DNA of 64,000 nt from CBFHMJ01 sp965656875 (GTDB lineage: Bacteria; Pseudomonadota; Gammaproteobacteria; Enterobacterales; Alteromonadaceae). The notes beneath the pieces are model-generated. The model worked only from the letters and a program-made list of their open reading frames with translations. It did not search any database and was not told the DNA's origin. This document shows, piece by piece, positions 26,435 through 34,412 of the stretch (its first letter is position 1; the number at the start of each line of letters is the position of its first letter). The stretch covers positions 58,234 to 122,233 of the forward strand of contig CBFHMJ010000039.1 in assembly GCA_965656875.1 (NCBI GenBank). The letters are read 5' to 3'. The translations under genes and the position numbers were made by a program.

Positions 26435-26779
26435 TTACTGGCTAAATTCGTGAAATGCTTCGACTGCTTCTGCGGCGTACATTAATGATGGTCCGCCGCC
26501 CATATATACCGCCATCCCTAACGTCTCCATGAACTCCGCTTCTGTCGTTCCCAATTCCACCAGAGTTCGGGTGTGAAAACCTATGCAACCTTTACAACGC
26601 GTTGAAACAGCAATACCTAATGCAACCAACTCTTTCGTTTTCTTATCCAGCACATTATCGTTAATTGCTGAATTAGCCATTGCAGAAAAACCCTGCATCA
26701 CATCGGGTATCGCCTGACGTAACTTTGCTACATTCGACGAAATTTTACCGGTTAGCTCTGTATATTCCTGATCACTCAT
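26435..26779 (-). CDS. Carboxymuconolactone decarboxylase family (AhpD-like) protein
   Basis: 114 residues, all helical. The motif STRCKGCIGFHTRTLVELGTTEAEFMETL has the CxxC and the downstream His of AhpD-like peroxidatic CMD proteins. Members act as peroxidases or reductases dependent on a thiol partner, or as lactone decarboxylases; the CxxC form favours redox. The ATG follows GAGG. It is immediately downstream (on its strand) of the 129-bp inverted-repeat element at 26808-26936, whose sequence may contain its promoter. Confidence 0.85.
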   Translation of the reverse strand: MSDQEYTELTGKISSNVAKLRQAIPDVMQGFSAMANSAINDNVLDKKTKELVALGIAVSTRCKGCIGFHTRTLVELGTTEAEFMETLGMAVYMGGGPSLMYAAEAVEAFHEFSQ

Positions 26780-26807
26780 CTTTTGTGCCTCTATTATTCA
26801 GAAATCA

Positions 26808-26936
26808 TTAGGGGTCTGTTAACCGTTTAAGGTGATTTTTACAGCAGCTTGTCGCGTGTTTATACAAGGCTTCTGGTTGCGTTGCACGTCATTGAACTCG
26901 AACAAATTTTAATCTAAAAAGGTTAACAGTCCCTAA
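26808..26936. repeat. MITE-like element with terminal inverted repeats (contains repeat copy D)
   Basis: A 129-bp segment bounded by TTAGGGGTCTGTTAACC on the left and the reverse complement of TTAGGGACTGTTAACC on the right, with partial pairing further in (TTTAAGG / TTTTTAG). The right end read in reverse aligns without gaps with repeat copies at 2403, 10565 and 58300. It holds no gene. Its size and terminal repeats suggest a small non-autonomous mobile element; no target duplication is certain. Confidence 0.6.
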
Positions 26937-27131
26937 TTTACCAGATAATGATTACCCGCCTAGTTATAAAAATTCAGGTCTTATTCATAAAAGCGAGGTT
27001 AATGTGTTTACCCATCAGGCTAACCTGGGTCTGGCATAGTTTAAGCTTATTTTTATCAAGCTTTAGCAGATTACGTTCAAGCCGTATTCCAGAACTCATT
27101 ACTTGCCGCTTGTTTAACACAGAGGTGATCC

Positions 27132-27548
27132 ATGAAAACATATTTAACACGACTACAAAAAACTCTCGTCGCAGCACAGATCGCAGTGGTTATGATGATC
27201 GGATTTGCGTCTTCTGCACACGCTCACTCAGGTCATCACCACAAAAAAAAGCATCACCATTCTCATCATCATGGACACTCGCACAATCATGGACATTCGC
27301 ATCACCACAAACCCAAACGTCAAAGTACCATTGTGATTTCTGGTGCTCATCATCACACCCAATGGTATTTCAGTTCCGACAACTATTGCCCGACTCACAA
27401 TAGCTGGCACGTTCACTACAACCATAGTGCAAACCGTCAGGTTGTAGATAAGTGGTATGAACTCATTGATGGACGTTGTTACAAGGTAAAGGAATACAAT
27501 GATGGCAGTGAAAAACGTAAACGCGTGAAATATCACAAATGTTTATAG
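27132..27548 (+). CDS. Secreted histidine-rich protein
   Basis: 138 residues. The signal peptide (about 1-31) ends in AHA. Residues about 30-65 are composed largely of His with Ser, Gly and Lys (GHHHKKKHHHSHHHGHSHNH, then HHHKPKR), giving about 20 histidines in 36 residues. The C-terminal half (about 75-138) is not repetitive, has three Cys, and is rich in Trp, Tyr and basic residues. It looks like a periplasmic metal buffer or chaperone (Zn, Ni or Cu), but no known family was recognised. The ATG has GGTGATCC upstream. No metal transporter is adjacent. Confidence 0.75.
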   Translation: MKTYLTRLQKTLVAAQIAVVMMIGFASSAHAHSGHHHKKKHHHSHHHGHSHNHGHSHHHKPKRQSTIVISGAHHHTQWYFSSDNYCPTHNSWHVHYNHSANRQVVDKWYELIDGRCYKVKEYNDGSEKRKRVKYHKCL

Positions 27549-27761
27549 TTTGAGGACAGCTGAAATTCGGCCTGTTAAATTTATTTCAACATAGTGTCAT
27601 GTTCTGCAAATCAGTCATGCTCTTATGCTAAAAATGAAAGCTATTGAAGCGTTTTATAACTGTTCATCCATAGCATTAAAGCCGCTGGTCGATTTTACTA
27701 CTCGGGAATAAGGCTTTCTGCTATGTTTGTCGACTGTTTATTAACAAACAGGAAACGTTTC

Positions 27762-28520
27762 ATGAAAACCAAAATTTCTGTTGCATTAACGACAATGGCG
27801 CTGACTTTCTCTACCGCCAGTTTTGCAGACACATTAGAAGACAAGCTCAATAAAGCAATGTCGTCAGACATCAGGACAGAAAAAGAAATAGCCCGAGATG
27901 ATAATCGCATGCCAGTGGAAACGCTGCGTTTTTTGGGTATTAAAGATGACATGAAAGTACTGGAGATGTTGCCAGGCGGCGGCTGGTATACAAAACTCCT
28001 GGCACCTTTGCTCACTGAAAACGGAAAACTATACGTTTCACTGGGCACAAGACGTGTAAAACAAAATCTTGTCGGTCAGCCTGGATTTTCTAACATGACC
28101 GTGCTGGAACCGGATACAACGTTACAATATAACCGTGAAAAACGTTTCTATGATATTAGCGACTTTGAATGGCAAAACGTTGAACCACTCGACGCAGTAT
28201 TAACCTTCCGTAACTACCATAATTTTACAGAAGAAGGTCGTAAAACAATTAATGAAGCGGCATTCAAGGTACTGAAGCCAGGCGGAATTTATGGCGTTGT
28301 CGATCACACTCGTCGTCATATGCAAGGATTAAACGACGAAAACCGTCGTCGTTTCGATCCAGTATTAGCCATTAAAGAAATTCAGGAAGCAGGATTTATT
28401 TTTGTTGATTTTTCTGACCATCTATATCGTGCAGATGATGAACTACGTTACGAAGTAGGAAGAAAATCAGTAACAGGAAACACGGACCGCTTCACGCTAC
28501 TATTCAAAAAGCCTGAATAA
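27762..28520 (+). CDS. Exported SAM-methyltransferase-like protein
   Basis: 252 residues from the ATG at 27762 (AGGAAA upstream); an in-frame start at 27723 precedes a signal peptide MKTKISVALTTMALTFSTASFA and is unlikely. The mature part is a class I methyltransferase-like Rossmann fold: VLEMLPGGGWYTKLLAPLLTENGKLYVS (motif I with Gly-rich loop), DAVLTFRNYHNFTEE and FKVLKPGGIYGVVDHTRR. It matches a family of predicted periplasmic methyltransferases (COG4798) whose substrates are unknown; SAM is not normally present in the periplasm, so catalysis is doubtful. Confidence 0.82.
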   Translation: MKTKISVALTTMALTFSTASFADTLEDKLNKAMSSDIRTEKEIARDDNRMPVETLRFLGIKDDMKVLEMLPGGGWYTKLLAPLLTENGKLYVSLGTRRVKQNLVGQPGFSNMTVLEPDTTLQYNREKRFYDISDFEWQNVEPLDAVLTFRNYHNFTEEGRKTINEAAFKVLKPGGIYGVVDHTRRHMQGLNDENRRRFDPVLAIKEIQEAGFIFVDFSDHLYRADDELRYEVGRKSVTGNTDRFTLLFKKPE

Positions 28521-28545
28521 ACAGGTGTACCACAATAAGCTGAAG

Positions 28546-28995
28546 CTATTGTCGAGAGCGCTTTTTTTCCTGGCGCTCTTTCTTTTGCTTAATCCGGCTT
28601 TTTACCGACTTAATAATCACAGATGATAATTTTTGATTTTTCTCTGCCCATTCCAGCAATGTAATCCCATCTCTTTCTTTTTGCTCTAATGTTCGCACTG
28701 CAAGATTTTTTACAATATGCAGCCCCACATCATCTGCTTCATGGTTAACCGCAAACCTGATAAGACTTTCACCTCGGCAAATACTGTCTTCATAAAAATG
28801 TCGGATTTTAATGCGGTAAACCTGGATGATTTTTTTAAAGCGAGCTTTGTTATTTGACTCAATAGATTCACAAAGTACATCAGAAAGTGATGATATAACG
28901 GGGAAGGCAGGCTTGCTGTAGCCCAGCAAACCTGAAAAAACGACGATCAGCAATGTAGTGAGAGCAACTTGCTTCATATACAAGGGTGTATCCAT
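28546..28995 (-). CDS. Exported small protein, DUF3718-like
   Basis: 149 residues with a hydrophobic N-terminus (about residues 8-27) that could be a signal peptide or anchor. The mature region has LCESIESNNKARFKKII and YEDSICRGESLIRFAVNHEADDVGL, a two-Cys pattern spaced as in DUF3718 proteins of Vibrio and Shewanella; the resemblance is from memory. The tail is strongly basic (IKQKKERQEKKRSRQ). It is convergent with the methyltransferase-like gene and not obviously in an operon. Function unknown. Confidence 0.55.
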   Translation of the reverse strand: MDTPLYMKQVALTTLLIVVFSGLLGYSKPAFPVISSLSDVLCESIESNNKARFKKIIQVYRIKIRHFYEDSICRGESLIRFAVNHEADDVGLHIVKNLAVRTLEQKERDGITLLEWAEKNQKLSSVIIKSVKSRIKQKKERQEKKRSRQ

Positions 28996-29191
28996 TTATA
29001 CCCTGTCAGGGATATTTACTCATGCCAGGTTAACAGGCAAAAATGAAAAGAAAATGCTTTATTCAGCACACAAAGCACGACAACAGCTTTAAATTATCAT
29101 TTTATTAACTTTTCATCAAATAATAAGAAAATATAGACCGGATTAATTAACCATTTTGAAAACACCCTGATATAGCTTTGTTTAGTCCCCT

Positions 29192-31072
29192 TTATTGATA
29201 TGAACCGCGTAGTTTTCTTACTTCCAGCTCACATGCTTCAGATGTTGCGTTATCACCACGACGGAGATCACCGCAAATAATATTCACTTTTGACCAAAAA
29301 CGTCGTTTGCTACGTGTAAACGCGCCTTTTCCTTCATGACTAAATATCGAACCCCAAAGTCCCTGCAATGCCATCGGAACGACTGGTACATCATTACTTT
29401 TAAGAATTCTGTCCATGCCGCCTTTGAATTCATTAATTTCACCGGTCCTTGTCAGCTTACCTTCCGGGAAGATACAAACCAGTTCACCTTCTTGTAATGC
29501 CTGATCAATTGATTCAAATGCCTTTTCTACAGTTTCAGGACTTTTACGATATGCACAGATGGGAATTGTGCCTGCAATTTTGAAGACTTGATTGAGGAAT
29601 GGGATCTCAAAAATAGATTTTTCCATGACAAAACGAACAGGGCGTCTGATCGCGCCAGCCATCAACAGTGCATCAACATAACTCACATGATTACAAACCA
29701 GTAAGGCTGCGCCTTCATCCGGAATTTTATCGAGATCTTTATGTGTCACTCGATACAATGTGTGTGTCAATATCCAGATAACGAAACGCAAAACGAACTC
29801 AGGTAACTGGTAAAACACATAACCCGCCACGGCAATATTCATGATCGCCAGACAGAAAAAATACTGAGTAATCGTTAAATCCATCACACTGAAGAACAGC
29901 ATGGCACTAAGCGCACTCAACACCATAAACAACGCATTAAAGATATTGTTAGCCGCTATAACTTGCGCCCGCTGTGACGATTCTGCTCGCTTCTGAATAA
30001 AGGCATACAAAGGAACAATAAAAAAACCTCCAAAGAAACCGATGAATAACAGATCAACGAGCAAACGAGAAAACGCCCCCTGCTCCATAAAATATGACAG
30101 TGATGATAATTCACCAGGAATCACCGATTGCCCGGCAAAAAACAGATCAACACCAAAAATGGTCATCCCCAGCGACCCCAGGGGCACAATACCCAGCTCA
30201 ACTTTTTTGTCAGATAAGCGCTCACAAAACAATGACCCCAAAGCAACGCCTACACTAAAAGCAATCAACAAACTGGTCACAACTGAATTATTTCCACCAA
30301 GATACTCTCGGGTAAAATTAGGTAATTGCGTCAGGTAACCTGCGCCCAGAAACCAAAACCAACTGATCGCCATAATCGCCAAAAAAACGGGTCGATAACG
30401 TCTACCCGCTTTAATTACTTGAATAGTCTGGGAAACAGGTCGAAATGAAAATGAAGTCAGAGATTTTTCTGGTAAAGCTTCAGGTATTCCGCGAGATGAC
30501 AAATAACCTGCAAATGCAATGACTACAACCACAGCAGACACGACGATAGCGGCATTGTCCAACCCACTAAAATAACCTCCCAGTATTGTCCCTGCCAAAA
30601 TTGCAAGGAAAGTTGCCATTTCAATAAGTGCGTTACCGCCAACCAACTCGTCTGGCTCAAGCAACTGAGGCAAAATAGAATACTTAACCGGACCAAATAT
30701 CGCTGATTGCGTTCCCATCAAGAACAAAAGGCCAATCAATGCCGGATACCAGGCAAAATAAAAACAAACTGCCGCCATTAGCATCAGGACAATTTCGAAG
30801 AATTTGATTTTTCGTATCAATGCTGACTTTTCAATACCATCAGCGAGGATGCCAGCACTGGCAGAAAAGAGAAAAAATGGAAGGATAAAAAGACCGGCAG
30901 CAATATTCATTAACAGATTGCTATCTATTGCCATCTGGCCGGATGCTGAAAAAAGCAGCATCAGCATTAGTGCGTTTTTAAAAATATTATCGTTTAACGC
31001 ACCCAAAGCCTGTGTGACAAATAAGGGAAAAAACCGACGGGTTCTCAACAATCCAAATTGAGAATGTGACAT
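29192..31072 (-). CDS. MFS transporter fused to a PlsC-type acyltransferase (LplT-Aas-like)
   Basis: 626 residues. Residues about 10-415 carry 11-12 membrane segments of the major facilitator superfamily (LNDNIFKNALMLMLLF, SILADGI-type loops), like the lysophospholipid transporter LplT. Residues about 430-626 are a glycerolipid acyltransferase domain with VCNHVSYVDALLMAG (H-x4-D catalytic pair), FVMEKSIFEIPFLNQVF and IFPEGKLTRTGEINEFKGG. Combined, they would flip lysophospholipids inward and re-acylate them. E. coli Aas has an additional acyl-ACP synthetase domain, which is absent here, so the acyl donor must be supplied by another enzyme. The ATG follows AAGGAG. Confidence 0.9.
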   Translation of the reverse strand: MSHSQFGLLRTRRFFPLFVTQALGALNDNIFKNALMLMLLFSASGQMAIDSNLLMNIAAGLFILPFFLFSASAGILADGIEKSALIRKIKFFEIVLMLMAAVCFYFAWYPALIGLLFLMGTQSAIFGPVKYSILPQLLEPDELVGGNALIEMATFLAILAGTILGGYFSGLDNAAIVVSAVVVVIAFAGYLSSRGIPEALPEKSLTSFSFRPVSQTIQVIKAGRRYRPVFLAIMAISWFWFLGAGYLTQLPNFTREYLGGNNSVVTSLLIAFSVGVALGSLFCERLSDKKVELGIVPLGSLGMTIFGVDLFFAGQSVIPGELSSLSYFMEQGAFSRLLVDLLFIGFFGGFFIVPLYAFIQKRAESSQRAQVIAANNIFNALFMVLSALSAMLFFSVMDLTITQYFFCLAIMNIAVAGYVFYQLPEFVLRFVIWILTHTLYRVTHKDLDKIPDEGAALLVCNHVSYVDALLMAGAIRRPVRFVMEKSIFEIPFLNQVFKIAGTIPICAYRKSPETVEKAFESIDQALQEGELVCIFPEGKLTRTGEINEFKGGMDRILKSNDVPVVPMALQGLWGSIFSHEGKGAFTRSKRRFWSKVNIICGDLRRGDNATSEACELEVRKLRGSYQ

Positions 31073-31226
31073 AAAGACTCCTTATTAAAAAATCCTGATA
31101 CATTAACGCCAGATGATGTTGATCTGACATCAGTATGAAATCTTAACACTCCTCTTAGAGTAATCTAAATTCAGATAAGTTCAATTTAGCCGAAATTAGC
31201 TTAAAAGTTCACGTAAATTGCTACGA

Positions 31227-31604
31227 TTAACTGATCTTAACGGGTATAACCATATCCCGATTCGCATTGGCCTGTTTCAGTTTTCCCAGATAATCCTGCC
31301 ACAACTGCACCTGATTTTGCCCCAAATGATGCAAATAGTCCCAACTGTAAATGCCACTGTCATGTTTATCGTCAAATACCAACTGGATCGCGTAATTTCC
31401 TACCATTTTCACGTCATTTATAACTACTGACTTCTTATTGGTTACCAGCTTTTCCTGCCCCTTTCCATGCCCTCGAACCTCAGCAGATGGTGACAATACC
31501 CGTAAAAATTCAGCACTGAACTCATAATGCTCATTATTATTGAAGGTAACATCCAGCACTCTTGTTTTTCGATGGTAATTAATGTGTGTGACGTTCAGTT
31601 TCAT
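31227..31604 (-). CDS. DUF971 (GBBH-like N-terminal) domain protein
   Basis: 125 residues. MKLNVTHINYHRKTRVLDVTFNNNEHYEFSAEFLRVLSPSAEVRGHG followed by VGNYAIQLVFDDKHDSGIYSWDYLHHLG is the DUF971 domain, also found at the N-terminus of gamma-butyrobetaine hydroxylase. In many proteobacteria this small gene follows hslVU; the same order is kept here, although a terminator at 31626 separates it from hslU. A role in iron-sulfur protein handling has been proposed for the domain elsewhere; nothing in this window tests that. Confidence 0.88.
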   Translation of the reverse strand: MKLNVTHINYHRKTRVLDVTFNNNEHYEFSAEFLRVLSPSAEVRGHGKGQEKLVTNKKSVVINDVKMVGNYAIQLVFDDKHDSGIYSWDYLHHLGQNQVQLWQDYLGKLKQANANRDMVIPVKIS

Positions 31605-31625
31605 CGTTAGCGTTCCTGAATAAAA

Positions 31626-31651
31626 GAAAGGCCAGTATAAACTGGCCTTTC
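31626..31651 (-). terminator. Terminator downstream of hslU
   Basis: GAAAGGCCAGT and ACTGGCCTTTC form a perfect 11-bp stem with loop ATAA; on the minus strand it is followed by TTTTATTC. It lies between hslU and the DUF971 gene. Confidence 0.85.
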
Positions 31652-31696
31652 GCGAACAAAAACCAACGATTTCGCTGGTTCAATAATGAAATTATC

Positions 31697-33031
31697 TTAG
31701 AGAATAAAACGGCTCAGATCTTCGTCTTCCACCAGTTCATCCAAATACTTATCAACATACGCTGCATCAACGGTTAATGATGTACCTGGTTTGTCTGATG
31801 CTTCAAAAGACATCTCTTCCATCAAGCGCTCCATAACCGTATGTAAACGACGAGCTCCAATGTTTTCAGTCTTTTCATTGACTTGCCATGCCGCCTTAGC
31901 AATACGCTTAATGCCATCTTCAGTGAATTGAATATCCACACCTTCCGTTGCCATTAAGGCTTTGTATTGCTCTGTCAGCGACGCATTTGGCTCTGTCAGA
32001 ATACGTTCGAAATCTTCTGCGGTTAATGCACCCAGTTCAACACGAATCGGTAAACGGCCCTGAAGTTCAGGAATAAGATCTGAAGGTTTTGCCATCTGGA
32101 AAGCACCAGAAGCAATAAACAAGATATGGTCTGTTTTCACCATGCCATGTTTCGTATTTACCGTACTACCTTCAACCAAAGGTAACAGGTCACGCTGAAC
32201 CCCTTCACGGCTTACATCTGGCCCACTGCTTTCACCGCGCTTACAAATTTTGTCAATTTCATCGACAAACACGATGCCGTTTTGCTCAACCGCATCAATC
32301 GCTTTGTCTTTCAGATCATCCGGATTAACCAGTTTGCTCGCTTCTTCGTCAATCAGTTGTTTAAGCGCATCTTTGACCTTCATTTTCTTGGTCTTTTTAC
32401 GCTCACCTGACAAATTCTGGAACATGCCCTGAAGCTGAGAAGTCATCTCTTCCATGCCCGGAGGAGCCATGATTTCTACACCAACATTGCCCTGAGACAC
32501 TTCAATTTCAATTTCTTTTTCGTCCAGCTGACCTTCACGAAGTTTCTTTCTGAATACCTGACGAGTCGTAGAATCCTTGTCTTCTGCTTCGTCTTCACCA
32601 CCAAATGGCGTGCGCGCTGGCGGAAGCAAACAATCAAGAATGCGATCTTCCGCTGCATCTTCGGCTTTATTGCGAACTTTCTTCATTTCCAGTTCACGAA
32701 CCATTTTCACGGAGATATCACACAAATCACGGATGATAGTTTCAACTTCTTTACCGACATAGCCCACTTCGGTGAACTTGGTCGCTTCAACTTTCAAAAA
32801 TGGTGCGTTAGCCAGTTTCGCTAAACGACGCGCAATCTCAGTTTTACCAACACCAGTTGGCCCAATCATTAAGATGTTCTTTGGCGTCACTTCAGTACGC
32901 AGCTCTTCTTCAAGCTGCATCCGACGCCAGCGATTTCTCAATGCAATCGCAACTGCTTTCTTCGCACCTTCCTGGCCGATAATGTGTCTGTTTAATTCGT
33001 GAACAATTTCTCTTGGCGTCATATCAGACAT
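31697..33031 (-). CDS. hslU: ATP-dependent protease ATPase subunit HslU (ClpY)
   Basis: 444 residues, normal length. Walker A GPTGVGKTE (57-65), Walker B FVDEIDKI (about 255-262), pore motif GYVGKEVE (about 89-96), sensor region and the C-terminal tail LSRFIL, which inserts into HslV to activate it, are all present. HslU hexamers unfold substrates and feed them to HslV in the cytoplasm. It follows hslV by 9 bp in one operon. Confidence 0.97.
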   Translation of the reverse strand: MSDMTPREIVHELNRHIIGQEGAKKAVAIALRNRWRRMQLEEELRTEVTPKNILMIGPTGVGKTEIARRLAKLANAPFLKVEATKFTEVGYVGKEVETIIRDLCDISVKMVRELEMKKVRNKAEDAAEDRILDCLLPPARTPFGGEDEAEDKDSTTRQVFRKKLREGQLDEKEIEIEVSQGNVGVEIMAPPGMEEMTSQLQGMFQNLSGERKKTKKMKVKDALKQLIDEEASKLVNPDDLKDKAIDAVEQNGIVFVDEIDKICKRGESSGPDVSREGVQRDLLPLVEGSTVNTKHGMVKTDHILFIASGAFQMAKPSDLIPELQGRLPIRVELGALTAEDFERILTEPNASLTEQYKALMATEGVDIQFTEDGIKRIAKAAWQVNEKTENIGARRLHTVMERLMEEMSFEASDKPGTSLTVDAAYVDKYLDELVEDEDLSRFIL

Positions 33032-33040
33032 GATAGATTC

Positions 33041-33559
33041 CTATAATTCTTCGATTGTCTGGTTTTGGTTGGTAAATACGCAGATATCACCTGCGATTTT
33101 CAGACTCTTTTCGACAATCTCTCTTGCGGGTAATTCTGTATTTTCTAAAAGTGCTGTTGCTGCTGCCTGAGCAAACGATCCACCACTGCCAATCGCTATT
33201 AAGTCGTGTTCAGGCTGAACAACATCGCCATTACCCGTGATAATGAGTGATGCAGACTCATCTGCAACGGCTAACAAAGCTTCCAATTTTCTGAGCATTC
33301 TGTCGGTACGCCAGTCTTTCGCTAATTCGACCGCTGCACGCGTTAAATGCCCCTGGTACATTTCCAGCTTTGCTTCAAATCGTTCAAACAAGGTAAACGC
33401 ATCGGCTGTACCACCTGCAAAGCCAGCAAGCACTTTTCCGTTATATAAACGTCTGACTTTTACAGCGTTTCCCTTCATCACCGTATTCCCTAAAGAAACC
33501 TGGCCATCTCCACCAAGAACCACATTTTTGCCACGGCGTACTGATACAATTGTAGTCAC
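33041..33559 (-). CDS. hslV: ATP-dependent protease proteolytic subunit HslV (ClpQ)
   Basis: 172 residues, starting at GTG with AAGG upstream. The N-terminus is M-TTIVSVRRGKNVVLGGDGQVSLGNTVMK; Thr2 becomes the catalytic N-terminal Thr after Met removal. GGTADAFTLFERFEAKLE and AIGSGGSFAQAAATALL are typical of the proteasome-like fold. It forms a double hexamer with HslU. It is upstream of hslU in the same operon and downstream of the SPOR gene, the usual order in gammaproteobacteria. Confidence 0.97.
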   Translation of the reverse strand: MTTIVSVRRGKNVVLGGDGQVSLGNTVMKGNAVKVRRLYNGKVLAGFAGGTADAFTLFERFEAKLEMYQGHLTRAAVELAKDWRTDRMLRKLEALLAVADESASLIITGNGDVVQPEHDLIAIGSGGSFAQAAATALLENTELPAREIVEKSLKIAGDICVFTNQNQTIEEL

Positions 33560-33634
33560 AAGCCTTACCTTTTCACTTATACAATTAAAATCTGTTGATT
33601 CAGAGTTCTGTAATTGGGTTTATCTACCGAAAAA

Positions 33635-34237
33635 TCAAGACCAGTTCCAAATTTTACAGCCACTAATGCTCTGGCGTTTCAACTTGTGGCGATCTTTTTC
33701 AGCCAACCGTTTAGTCTCATAAGGCCCCAGCACCACGCGATACCAGATACCATTTTTGCCATTACTTTTTCTGACCTCAGCTTCCAACCCCATGAAGGCC
33801 ATTTTTGCTTTCATCGCTTCAGCTTGTTGTGAGCTTCGGAAAGAACCACACTGCATCAGATACGGACCTTTCTTCTCAAGCTCTTTTACTTCAACTTCAA
33901 CAGTCTTATTCTTCAATTCTTCAATGTATTGCCACTTTTCTTCTTTTGGCGGTGGCGGAATCGATGACTTTTCAGGCTTCTTCTGAATTTCAGGAGGCTT
34001 AGACTCAATCACAGGCGCATTGTCTGAAGAACCATTAATGGCATATAGAAAATAGCCAAACCCACCAACAGCTGCCAGGGTTAAGGCTGCAATCAACTTT
34101 GTTTTTAAAGATACTGAAGGAGCTGTCGACGCCGCTGGCGACTTTTTTGTCGATTTCCGCGGAGCAGCTTTACGCGTTGCAGGCTTCTTTGCTTTCGCTC
34201 TGGGATTACCCCGTTTTACATAGTCTTGATGGGCCAT
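33635..34237 (-). CDS. ftsN: SPOR domain cell division protein, FtsN-like
   Basis: 200 residues. A short cytoplasmic part rich in Lys, Arg and Ala (RGNPRAKAKKPATRKAAPRKSTKK) precedes a single membrane segment (about 47-68), a Pro-rich linker (PPEIQKKPEKSSIPPPPKEE), and a C-terminal SPOR domain (about 125-198, YLMQCGSFRSSQQAEAMKAKMAF, WYRVVLGPYETKRLAEK) that binds denuded peptidoglycan at the septum. The layout and location before hslV match FtsN. It is shorter than E. coli FtsN (about 319 aa), mostly in the linker. FtsN activates septal peptidoglycan synthesis. Confidence 0.85.
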   Translation of the reverse strand: MAHQDYVKRGNPRAKAKKPATRKAAPRKSTKKSPAASTAPSVSLKTKLIAALTLAAVGGFGYFLYAINGSSDNAPVIESKPPEIQKKPEKSSIPPPPKEEKWQYIEELKNKTVEVEVKELEKKGPYLMQCGSFRSSQQAEAMKAKMAFMGLEAEVRKSNGKNGIWYRVVLGPYETKRLAEKDRHKLKRQSISGCKIWNWS

Positions 34238-34412
34238 TTCTTACTACTACAAGTTGATTGTGCGGCCGATTTTACCGCTTCCAAAAAAAGTTTAACACCC
34301 GATACATCTTAACGTCGTGGCGTTATGTCCTGAAAATTCATCAGGCAATATTAAATTGGTATTACCTGAATCTCATGTTAAATCAATGTTCTCTATTCAT
34401 ATGGCCTGGACG

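Noticed and set aside
26948..27403. 151-codon frame overlapping the His-rich gene
   Set aside because: Frame shares most of its length with the better supported signal-peptide-bearing gene and has no domain or signal of its own.
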